DNA of 5,161 bases from Bacteroidota bacterium (lineage in GTDB: Bacteria; Bacteroidota; Bacteroidia; Chitinophagales; Saprospiraceae): contig JAGWYI010000329.1 of NCBI GenBank assembly GCA_018969455.1, forward strand, positions 1 through 5,161, read 5' to 3'. The position numbers were made by a program, and so were the translations under genes. The notes under the pieces were generated by a model, which was not told the origin of the DNA, ran no database searches, and saw only the letters and a list, made by a program, of their open reading frames with translations. Shown piece after piece: positions 1-5,161 of this stretch; position 1 is the first letter of the stretch, and every line of letters starts with the position of its first letter.

Positions 1-582
1 GGTGATGCCCGGCAGTTTGAAGACAAATTCATGCCAGAGGAGAATGGGCACAAATACGCCATTGATTTGGTGCGCCAAATCAGCGACATGAACGAGGGTC
101 GTTATTTGGATGCCAACATTGTGAACGGCGAAAAAACAGATTTTTGCATTGGGGTGGCGGGTTATCCGGAGAAACATTTTGAGGCGCCCAATTTCAATGC
201 CGATATGTTATACACCAAGGAAAAGGTGGATGCGGGCGCCAGTTATATTGTTACGCAAATGTTTTTCGACAACAAGCATTACTTCAATTATCTGGAGGCA
301 TGCAAGGCCTTAGACATTCATGTTCCGATCGTTCCCGGATTAAAGCCCCTGACCAAGAAATACCAGTTGAGTTCCATTCCGCGCAAGTTTTTCATCAATT
401 TTCCGGAGGATTTGGTAAAGGCCATCATGGCTGCCAAAGACGATCAGGCGGTTCGTGAAATTGGCATTGAATGGACGATTCAGCAATCGCGCGAACTTAA
501 GGCCGCCGGGGTCCCTTGTTTGCACTACTACACCATGGGGGATGTGCTCACGAGCAAAGCCATTGCGGAGGCGGTGATATAA
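1..582 (+). CDS. metF: 5,10-methylenetetrahydrofolate reductase, C-terminal part (5' end outside window)
   Basis: MetF is a cytoplasmic FAD enzyme that reduces 5,10-methylene-THF to 5-methyl-THF, the methyl donor for methionine synthesis. The frame is open from base 1 and gives 193 residues before TAA. The family is normally about 300-320 residues, so roughly the first 120-130 are missing to the left. The visible part starts at the Gly-Asp of the conserved ALRGD loop; this Asp corresponds to E. coli Asp120. It then shows IGVAGYPEKHFEAPN (E. coli VAAYPEVHPEA), KEKVDAGASYIVTQMFFD (E. coli KRKVDAGANRAITQFFFD), the VPIVPGLKP segment and the C-terminal GVPCLHYYTM signature. These cover the second half of the TIM barrel, including the folate/FAD-facing loops. 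No frameshift or missing motif is seen. The ATG at 31 is internal and is not the real start. The next gene begins 62 bp downstream with no clear terminator between, so read-through into batB is possible. Confidence 0.95.
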   Translation, partial: GDARQFEDKFMPEENGHKYAIDLVRQISDMNEGRYLDANIVNGEKTDFCIGVAGYPEKHFEAPNFNADMLYTKEKVDAGASYIVTQMFFDNKHYFNYLEACKALDIHVPIVPGLKPLTKKYQLSSIPRKFFINFPEDLVKAIMAAKDDQAVREIGIEWTIQQSRELKAAGVPCLHYYTMGDVLTSKAIAEAVI

Positions 583-625
583 TCATTTTAGTGAATATTT
601 TGACTTTCATCCAATTTTACCCCGG

Positions 626-640
626 CAACAACGTTTGTTG
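626..640. repeat. 6-bp inverted repeat just upstream of batB start
   Basis: CAACAA (626-631) and TTGTTG (635-640) are perfect inverted repeats around a 3-nt centre (CGT), and the right arm ends 4 nt before the batB ATG. In RNA this could form a small, A/U-rich hairpin covering the ribosome landing zone. The stem is short and weak, so it may be chance. Confidence 0.3.
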
Positions 641-644
641 ATTT

Positions 645-1634
645 ATGCGATTCGAAAATCCCGACTTGTTGCAATTGTTGTGGGTATTGTTGTTCCAGGC
701 CATCCTGTTGTGGATGTACTGGCGCTGGCGTACCCGCACCTTGCGTCGTTTAGGCTCGCCTGCGCTGGAAGAAAGGCTCTTAATGGGTTTTTCAGCCCCT
801 CGTTTTTGGATAAAAAACAGTCTTTTTGCGCTGAGTCTGGCTTTAATGGTGTTTGCCTTGGCCAACCCGCAACAAGCCGTAGAAGTGGCGCCGCCCTTGC
901 ACGCCAGTTCGGATGTAATTATTGGACTCGATATTTCCAACAGCATGATGGCCGGCGACGTGTCGGGCAGTCGCCTCAAACAGGCCAAGGCATTTGCCAT
1001 TGATCTCATCAAGGCCCTTGATGGAGAACGCATGGGGTTGTTGTTTTTTGCAGGTGCTGCTTTCCCTCAAACACCATTGTCGACCGATTATGAATCTATG
1101 TTGATGTTTGTGCAGGCGGCGCAGCCCAACTTTATTACCGATCAGGGGACCGACTTGAAATCGGCCATTGATTTGGGAGCACGGATGTTTACTCGCGAAG
1201 CGGGCGGCGGTAAGGCCATTATTTTAATCAGCGATGGTGAAAACCACGAGCCAGGCGCCCTGGAAACCGCAGAACAAGCCAAAACCGACAGCATTTTGCT
1301 GTTTACGGTAAGCGTCGGAACCGCAACAGGTGCACCCGTTCCGGCCGACGATGGCGCATTTCGGAAAGATTTTCAGGGACAAACCGTGCGATCGGCTGCC
1401 AACGCGCCATTTCTTACGGCCCTTGCGAAAGCAGGTGGCGGCGAAGCCTTTTCCCTGAACGACAAATCGACTGCCATTAAAGGGATCAAGACCGCCATTG
1501 CCCAATTGCAGAAAACGGTGGTCAAAGAAAAGACCCGCACCGTATATCGCACTTATTATCAATGGTTTGTGCTGCCTATATTGTTGCTATTGCTGTTTGA
1601 ACAATTGTTGTGGTGGCGTAAAAAAAGAACCTGA
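645..1634 (+). CDS. batB: BatB-like von Willebrand factor A domain protein, membrane anchored
   Basis: The 329-residue protein is close to the usual length for the BatA/BatB family. An N-terminal hydrophobic segment (about 8-26) is followed by a basic linker and a second membrane segment (about 58-73). A VWA domain runs from about 89 to 290, and a C-terminal membrane helix (about 306-324) ends in WWRKKRT. The metal-ion-dependent adhesion site is complete: Asp96-x-Ser98-x-Ser100 (DISNS), Thr169 (QGTDL) and Asp197 (SDGENHE). The later FRKDFQGQ and AKAGGGEAF stretches favour BatB over BatA. Bat proteins were named for Bacteroides aerotolerance, but their biochemical role is unsettled; the topology suggests a periplasm-facing metal-dependent binding platform. 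The stop TGA overlaps the next ATG (TGATG), so translation with batC is probably coupled. The preceding 62 bp contain only an imperfect -7 element (TATTTTG, 596-602), so the promoter may lie further upstream. Confidence 0.9.
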   Translation: MRFENPDLLQLLWVLLFQAILLWMYWRWRTRTLRRLGSPALEERLLMGFSAPRFWIKNSLFALSLALMVFALANPQQAVEVAPPLHASSDVIIGLDISNSMMAGDVSGSRLKQAKAFAIDLIKALDGERMGLLFFAGAAFPQTPLSTDYESMLMFVQAAQPNFITDQGTDLKSAIDLGARMFTREAGGGKAIILISDGENHEPGALETAEQAKTDSILLFTVSVGTATGAPVPADDGAFRKDFQGQTVRSAANAPFLTALAKAGGGEAFSLNDKSTAIKGIKTAIAQLQKTVVKEKTRTVYRTYYQWFVLPILLLLLFEQLLWWRKKRT

Positions 1635-2296
1635 TGCCCATGTTTCGTACCTTCGGATTGATATTTATCGGCATTTTACCCGTTTGCGCGCATGGGCAAT
1701 CGCACCGTGACATGCGGCAAGGCGAAACCTTTTTTGAGAAACAGGCCTTTGCAAAGGCAGAAACCGCTTACAAAAAGGCGGGCGGTCCAAGCGCATTATA
1801 CAATGCAGGGGTGGCTGCTTATCGCCAGGGAAAATTTGAAGATGCGGAAACCCTGTTTAAAAATGCTGCACAAACAAACTCCGAATCCTTGGCCCGCGCC
1901 AATGCCTTGTATAACCTGGCCAATGCCCAAGTCCAATTGGGTCGCCTGGAGCCCGCCATCGAATCGTATGAAAAGTGCCTGCGCTTGTTCCCCAATGCAT
2001 CCGACGCGAAAAAAAACCTTCAAATTGCCAAAAAACTGTTGAAAGAACAGCAGGAACCGCCCCCGCCGGCACACCAGCCCCCGCCACCACCACCGCCTGT
2101 GGAACGGCCGCAACACAATTACCTCGACCAGCCTGACCCGAATCGGCACAAATCAGCACAGGCCGGTCCGTATACCGAAGCAGCTGCCCGGCAGTTATTG
2201 CAAGGCAGTGTAAGCCAGCAGGAAACTGAAAATGCCCTGGATTACCGCGGTCTGGCTCCGGCCACCGGGCCATCCAAAGTAAAAAAAGACTGGTAA
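1634..2296 (+). CDS. batC: BatC-like exported TPR protein with proline-rich linker
   Basis: The 220-residue protein starts with a likely signal peptide (about 1-21, hydrophobic core FGLIFIGILPVCA), so the TPR domain should be periplasmic or membrane-tethered. Three TPR-like units follow: about 24-50 (FFEKQAFAKAETAYKKA), 53-86 (ALYNAGVAAYRQGKFEDAE) and 87-121 (ALYNLANAQVQLGRLEPAIESYEKCLRLFPN). A Lys/Gln-rich helix leads to a proline-rich linker at 142-159. A low-complexity tail containing AARQLLQGSVSQQETEN (about 184-200) ends in KKDW, an ending I associate with Bacteroidota BatC proteins. The ATG at 1634 overlaps the batB stop; the ATG at 1640 (Met3) is an equally good start and would still keep the signal peptide. 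TPR proteins of this type bind partners, and the fused reading with batB suggests BatB is the partner (inference). The usual batD and batE do not follow; pepP converges immediately. Confidence 0.8.
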   Translation: MPMFRTFGLIFIGILPVCAHGQSHRDMRQGETFFEKQAFAKAETAYKKAGGPSALYNAGVAAYRQGKFEDAETLFKNAAQTNSESLARANALYNLANAQVQLGRLEPAIESYEKCLRLFPNASDAKKNLQIAKKLLKEQQEPPPPAHQPPPPPPPVERPQHNYLDQPDPNRHKSAQAGPYTEAAARQLLQGSVSQQETENALDYRGLAPATGPSKVKKDW

Positions 2297-2304
2297 GCGC
2301 TTGA

Positions 2305-3606
2305 TTAGTTTAAAACCGGCGCCTGCATATAAGTCTCGATTTCGTCCGCTTCGATCGGGATGTTTTTAAACAAGTCTATTGGGCCGTTGTCGGTGATCAG
2401 GATGTCGTTTTCAAGCCGAATACCCAATTGCTCTTCTGCAATGTAAATGCCTGGTTCACAAGTAAATACCATGCCTGCCCGGAAGGGCTCATACCGCAGG
2501 CAAACATCGTGCACATCCAGACCCAAATGGTGGCTCACGCCGTGCATAAAGTATTTTTTGTACAAAGGATGGTTGTCATCCTGCTTCTCGACCTCCGCGC
2601 GAGAAAGCAAGCCGAGGTCAATCAGTGCGCTTTCCATAATTTTACCCACTTCTTTATTGAGTTCATCGAGGGTATTGCCGGGAACCAATAAAGTTTGGGC
2701 TTCGCGCATTACTTGCAGCACCGCGTTGTACACTGCTTTTTGCCGGGGAGTAAACTGGCCGCTTACCGGAATGGAACGCGAGAGGTCTGCAGCGTAATTG
2801 GCATATTCGCTGCCAAAATCGAGCAAAAGCACGTCGCCTGCCAGGCATTGCCGATTGTTTTCGGTGTAGTGGAGCACACAGGCGCTGGGGCCGCTGGCAA
2901 TGATGGGTTCATAGGCATGCCCGGTGCATCGGTTGCGGATAAATTCATGAATAATTTCTGCCTCAATTTCGTATTCCCAAACGCCGGGTTTTACAAATTC
3001 GAGCACTCGACGAAAGGCCTTTCCGGTAATGTCGATGCTGTGTTGGATCAGAGCAAGTTCCTGCGGCCCTTTTACCATTTGTAACTTTTTAAGAATCGGT
3101 GCAGCGCGGTGGCGTTGGTGTGCCGGGTATTTTTGGGCCAAATGGCGGGCATAGCGATCATCACGGCTTTCAACCGGGGTGATAAAACGGTCGTTTTCGT
3201 TGAGATTCAGGTAAATACCTTCCGCAAGCAAAATCAACTCGTGCAAAATCACCTCAGCTTCATCCAAAAACAGCACCTTTTGAATGCCGGAGGCTTCACG
3301 GGCTTCCTCTTTGGTGTATTTATGGCCTTCCCAAATGGCAATGTGCTCGTTGGTGCGTTTAATCAGGAGCAATTCCTGAAATCCTTCGCGGGGGCAATCG
3401 GGAAAAAGGACCAACATGCTTTCTTCCTGGTCTATTCCGGAAAGGTATAGAAGGCCGCTGTTTTGTTTGAACGGGTAATATTGATCGCCCGAACGGGGCA
3501 TTTGATCGTTGGCGTTAAAAATGGCAATGGTATGGGGTTTCATTTCCCGCACAAAACGCTGGCGGTTGCGGAGGAACAATTCGGCGGGAATCTGCTCGTA
3601 TTTCAT
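2305..3606 (-). CDS. pepP: Xaa-Pro aminopeptidase (aminopeptidase P, family M24B)
   Basis: This metallopeptidase removes the N-terminal residue of peptides with proline in position two. The product is 433 residues, complete, and close to the roughly 440 of E. coli PepP. An AMP_N domain (about 4-135, containing RSGDQYYPFKQNSGLLYLSG) precedes the pita-bread catalytic domain (about 178-420). All five dinuclear metal ligands are present: Asp263 (LLLDFGSEY), Asp274 (ADLSRS), His359 (HGVSHHLGLDVHD), Glu384 (CEPGIY) and Glu399 (IRLEND). The supporting histidines His246 and His366 also match E. coli His243 and His361. There is no signal peptide, so it is cytoplasmic. The start is the only in-frame ATG before an upstream stop. 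The gene converges on batC with 8 bp between stop codons and diverges from gcvH, so it is probably monocistronic. A weak -7-like TATTTTTA lies on the minus strand at about 3690-3697. Nothing in the protein is unusual. Confidence 0.96.
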   Translation of the reverse strand: MKYEQIPAELFLRNRQRFVREMKPHTIAIFNANDQMPRSGDQYYPFKQNSGLLYLSGIDQEESMLVLFPDCPREGFQELLLIKRTNEHIAIWEGHKYTKEEAREASGIQKVLFLDEAEVILHELILLAEGIYLNLNENDRFITPVESRDDRYARHLAQKYPAHQRHRAAPILKKLQMVKGPQELALIQHSIDITGKAFRRVLEFVKPGVWEYEIEAEIIHEFIRNRCTGHAYEPIIASGPSACVLHYTENNRQCLAGDVLLLDFGSEYANYAADLSRSIPVSGQFTPRQKAVYNAVLQVMREAQTLLVPGNTLDELNKEVGKIMESALIDLGLLSRAEVEKQDDNHPLYKKYFMHGVSHHLGLDVHDVCLRYEPFRAGMVFTCEPGIYIAEEQLGIRLENDILITDNGPIDLFKNIPIEADEIETYMQAPVLN

Positions 3607-3891
3607 GGTCTGGATATGGGTAAATTCAATAATGGGTACAACATGACGGAAACGTTTTCATTTCCCGCCCAAAGAAGCTGACTTTTGATTAAAAATACAA
3701 AACCTGTCCGTTAAAATCGCCCAAATGGAGAAAAGTAGGCTAAATGGTGCATTACAGCATTAAAAAAGATTTTTGGGCATGCCGCTAAGACACCCATGAA
3801 AAACACTATTTTTGGCCCGACTTCAGGGAAGAACCCTGCTTTCTTGCCTACATTTTGCATTTTTAAACGTTTTAACCAATTTAGCTACATC
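3607..3891. other. divergent intergenic region between pepP and gcvH
   Basis: These 285 bp are AT-rich and lack a convincing gene on either strand. They should hold the outward promoters of pepP (minus) and gcvH (plus). On the plus side there is a perfect -7 element at 3807-3814. Just after it sits a small GC-rich hairpin, CAGGG (3824-3828) with CCCTG (3834-3838) around AAGAA, which would lie near the 5' end of a transcript started there. A second near-match to the -7 consensus (TACATTTT) is at 3849-3856. A 7-bp inverted repeat, GCCCAAA (3719-3725) with TTTGGGC (3772-3778), is widely spaced and may be chance. An open frame upstream of gcvH from 3796 is best read as untranslated leader. Confidence 0.6.
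3807..3814 (+). promoter_or_regulatory. candidate -7 promoter element for gcvH (TATTTTTG)
   Basis: TATTTTTG matches the Bacteroidota -7 consensus TAnnTTTG at every defined position. A transcript starting a few bases downstream would have a leader of about 70-75 nt to the gcvH ATG at 3892 and would not include the ATG at 3796. No TTG is found at the expected 19-21 nt upstream spacing, so only half of the promoter is supported. Confidence 0.4.
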
Positions 3892-4275
3892 ATGAATTTT
3901 CCTGCAGATTGCAAATATACCGAAGACCACGAATGGGTTCGTTTAATTGAGGGCAACACCGCTTATGTGGGCATCACCGATTTTGCGCAAAGCGAATTGG
4001 GCGAATTAGTTTACCTGGAAGTAGAAACTGTTGGTAAAACGGTGGATCAACATGCCATATTTGGTACTGCAGAGGCAGTAAAAACAACTTCTGATTTGTT
4101 TATGCCTGTTACAGGTAAAGTTCTTGAATTCAACACGGCCCTTACAGACGATCCCTCGCTGATCAATTCAGATGCATATGGCGCAGGCTGGATCATCAAA
4201 ATTGAAGTGGCTAATCCGGCTGATCTGGATGGTTTGTTGGATGCTGCGGCTTACCAGGCGCATGTGGGCCAATAA
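3892..4275 (+). CDS. gcvH: glycine cleavage system H protein (lipoyl carrier)
   Basis: GcvH carries the aminomethyl group on a lipoyl-lysine arm between the P, T and L proteins of the cytoplasmic glycine cleavage complex, feeding one-carbon units into folate. The product is 127 residues, the normal length. It opens with MNFPADCKYTEDHEWVRL, contains the typical GITDFAQSELGELVYLE strand region, and has the lipoylation motif EAVKTTSDL with the modified lysine at Lys64, the same position as in E. coli. An in-frame ATG exists at 3796 and would add 32 residues (including GPTSGKNPAF) that no GcvH needs; the 3892 start is preferred because the family begins there and a -7 element lies downstream of 3796. 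The gene stands alone: gcvT and gcvP are not in the window. Some organisms also use GcvH as a lipoate donor to other enzymes; the sequence does not show whether this one does. A hairpin 31 bp after the stop probably ends the transcript. Confidence 0.96.
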   Translation: MNFPADCKYTEDHEWVRLIEGNTAYVGITDFAQSELGELVYLEVETVGKTVDQHAIFGTAEAVKTTSDLFMPVTGKVLEFNTALTDDPSLINSDAYGAGWIIKIEVANPADLDGLLDAAAYQAHVGQ

Positions 4276-4306
4276 ATAATTGAGGCCAACAACGGGGGGC
4301 TTTCAT

Positions 4307-4348
4307 CCTATAAAGGGGGTTCGGTATTCGGGCGCCCTTTATAGGTTT
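4307..4348 (+). terminator. hairpin, probable gcvH terminator
   Basis: CCTATAAAGGG (4307-4317) and CCCTTTATAGG (4335-4345) form a perfect 11-bp stem with a 17-nt loop, 31 bp after the gcvH stop. Only three T residues follow (4346-4348, then AG), so the U-tract is poor. Position and stem strength favour a terminator or a 3'-end stabilising structure. The sequence also allows the same stem on the opposite strand, without a good U-tract there. Confidence 0.55.
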
Positions 4349-4379
4349 AGCGCTTTCGTACCTGCTATTTGTCTTATAT

Positions 4380-4401
4380 TGTTAAAAATCAGGGTTTAAC
4401 A
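4380..4401. repeat. 7-bp inverted repeat with 8-nt spacer
   Basis: TGTTAAA (4380-4386) and TTTAACA (4395-4401) are perfect inverted repeats separated by 8 nt. The repeat lies about 30 bp upstream of the -33 box of the next gene. The dyad form would suit a dimeric regulator, but no regulator gene is nearby and a match of this length in AT-rich DNA can be chance. Confidence 0.35.
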
Positions 4402-4417
4402 TGATTAGGAATGCGGC

Positions 4418-4437
4418 TATTCAGGCAGCATTGAATA
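4418..4437. repeat. 6-bp inverted repeat overlapping the -33 box
   Basis: TATTCA (4418-4423) and TGAATA (4432-4437) are perfect inverted repeats with an 8-nt spacer. The right arm overlaps the TTG at 4431-4433 that serves as the -33 element of the promoter below. A protein bound here would compete with RNA polymerase (inference). Its sequence differs from the 4380-4401 repeat although the spacer length is the same. Confidence 0.35.
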
Positions 4438-4460
4438 CGGATCATGTAGTTTTAAATTTG
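4431..4460 (+). promoter_or_regulatory. Bacteroidota-type promoter for the 4518 gene
   Basis: TTG (4431-4433) and TAAATTTG (4453-4460) match the -33 and -7 elements of the Bacteroidota housekeeping promoter (TTTG / TAnnTTTG), with a 19-nt spacer. The -7 element is perfect; the -33 element is ATTG rather than TTTG. Transcription should start at about 4463-4467, giving a leader of about 50-55 nt before the ATG at 4518. Confidence 0.65.
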
Positions 4461-4484
4461 AACGTTTTCCCAACTACCGTGTAA

Positions 4485-4515
4485 GCAGTTTATCTTCCAT
4501 GTTTAAATAAACTGC
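4485..4515 (+). promoter_or_regulatory. leader hairpin directly before the start codon
   Basis: GCAGTTTAT (4485-4493) and ATAAACTGC (4507-4515) form a perfect 9-bp stem with a 13-nt loop, and the stem ends 2 nt before the ATG at 4518. It lies wholly within the predicted leader transcript. A stem here could hide or present the initiation region and so tune translation, or protect the mRNA. No T-run follows, so it does not look like an attenuator terminator. Confidence 0.5.
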
Positions 4516-4517
4516 AC

Positions 4518-5161
4518 ATGAAAAACAACGTCTCTTATCGCTTCCTCTGTATTGCAGCGATATGCTTGCCCAGCCTCCTTCCGGGCTTTCCTTTACGCGT
4601 CCTCCATGCCCAAACATCCACCAACAGTACCACATCCGCTTATGAAACCCGCCTGGATGCAGCAGCCCGTGCCGGAGACGCGGCCCTTTGCACTTCCATT
4701 TGTGAAGCATGGTATGCCAGCGGCCAATTTGTTCCCGGGATCCTCAACTGGAATTACAACGCACTCATGTCCGTGGATCCCGGTGCGATCATCATTACCC
4801 AAAATGAATACGATACCTACCCGGCGCTGTTGCTTCAAAATGCCATGCATGTGCGCAAAGATGTGCTCATTCTGCATCATTTGTGGTTGCAGGAGCCCAA
4901 AGTGCAACAATTACTCAATGATCGCCTCCACGTAAAACCCGATTTAGCCGCCTGGGATAAAAGCAATGTGTCCCAATTGCTGCAATTTGCGCAAAATACG
5001 ATGCAGGTGGCAGCCCCGCTTTATTTTAGCGTCCTGGTCGATCAAAAGGACCTGGCGCCCGCGCAACACAATTTATACATCACCGGATTGGCCATTAAAT
5101 ACAACCCAAAGCCGTTTGATAATGTAGCCGTTTTGCGCGATAACTATGAAAACAATTTTCG
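4518..5161 (+). CDS. secreted protein resembling the DUF2723/TMEM260-like C-terminal soluble domain (3' end outside window)
   Basis: The frame is open from the ATG at 4518 to the right edge, giving 214 residues so far; a TAA lies in frame at 4482, so this ATG is the first possible start. Residues 1-31 form a signal peptide (FLCIAAICLPSLLP core, probable cut after Ala31 in VLHA-QT); there is no lipobox. From about 77 the protein lines up, from memory, with the part of Bacteroidota DUF2723 proteins that follows their membrane helices: NWNYNALMSVDPGAIIIT, then QNEYDTYP (family FTNGDNDTFP), LLLQ, HVRKDV (family GVRKDV), later APLYFSV (family PIYFA), LYITGLAIKY and VLRDNYENNF. DUF2723 relatives include TMEM260-type O-mannosyltransferases. 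No multi-pass membrane part precedes it here, so it is probably not a transferase on its own. The GDND-type motif is altered (Asn96, Glu97, Tyr98, Asp99). The gene has its own promoter and leader hairpin. Function is unknown. Confidence 0.75.
   Translation, partial: MKNNVSYRFLCIAAICLPSLLPGFPLRVLHAQTSTNSTTSAYETRLDAAARAGDAALCTSICEAWYASGQFVPGILNWNYNALMSVDPGAIIITQNEYDTYPALLLQNAMHVRKDVLILHHLWLQEPKVQQLLNDRLHVKPDLAAWDKSNVSQLLQFAQNTMQVAAPLYFSVLVDQKDLAPAQHNLYITGLAIKYNPKPFDNVAVLRDNYENNF

Noticed and set aside
617..1033. Minus-strand open frame of 138 codons opposite batB
   Set aside because: Shadow of the batB reading frame; no recognisable domain and low-quality composition.
2057..2112. CCG/CCA-rich tract in batC as a possible slippage tract or microsatellite
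   Set aside because: The repeats are irregular (mixed proline codons) and the frame stays intact to a conserved C-terminus, so it is simply a proline linker.
2695..3084. Plus-strand open frame opposite pepP
   Set aside because: Antisense shadow of a fully motif-supported peptidase gene.
3649..3659. GAAACGTTTTC, resembling a LacI-type operator upstream of pepP
   Set aside because: The two halves are not exact, no such regulator is nearby, and pepP is a housekeeping gene; a short AT-rich palindrome is expected by chance.
4474..4710. Minus-strand open frame running through the leader of the 4518 gene
   Set aside because: No family resemblance, and it crosses the hairpin and signal-peptide region of a well-supported gene.
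4552..4935. Plus-strand open frame of 127 codons
   Set aside because: It overlaps the 4518 gene in another frame; the 4518 frame has a signal peptide, family motifs and a promoter, whereas this one gives Cys/Pro/Met-rich nonsense.
1..5161. CRISPR array, tRNA, rRNA, insertion sequence or attachment site
   Set aside because: No regularly spaced direct repeats, cloverleaf sequences, transposase motifs or flanking inverted repeats were seen in reading the window.

Overview
The window looks like ordinary chromosomal DNA from a member of the Bacteroidota, possibly the Saprospiria/Chitinophagia side. That finer placement is only a guess from the feel of the protein sequences. The phylum call rests on four points: a MetF with the Bacteroidota-type C-terminus; a BatB-BatC pair in which BatC ends in Lys-Lys-Asp-Trp; start codons without a clear Shine-Dalgarno sequence; and matches to the Bacteroidota sigma factor consensus (-33 TTG, -7 TAnnTTTG) ahead of the rightward genes on the right side of the window.

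Layout from left to right. Positions 1-582 are the 3' part of metF (5,10-methylenetetrahydrofolate reductase). Positions 645-1634 and 1634-2296 are a translationally coupled pair, a membrane-anchored von Willebrand A (BatB-like) protein and an exported TPR protein (BatC-like). On the minus strand, 2305-3606 is a complete Xaa-Pro aminopeptidase (pepP, M24B), which converges on batC with only 8 bp between the stop codons. A divergent intergenic region (3607-3891) leads to gcvH (3892-4275), encoding the lipoyl carrier protein of the glycine cleavage system. After a strong hairpin, probably a terminator, comes a 242-bp regulatory region with two inverted repeats, a textbook Bacteroidota promoter and a start-proximal hairpin. 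This region drives a final gene (4518 to beyond the right edge) for a secreted protein that resembles the soluble C-terminal part of the DUF2723/TMEM260-like family without its membrane part.

Functionally, metF and gcvH both belong to one-carbon/folate metabolism but are separated by unrelated genes on both strands, so they do not form an operon. BatB and BatC probably act together at the inner membrane and periplasm. PepP is a stand-alone housekeeping peptidase. There is no mobile element, CRISPR array, rRNA or tRNA gene, and I see no clear new multi-gene system. The most unusual item is the right-hand secreted DUF2723-C-like gene together with its structured control region.
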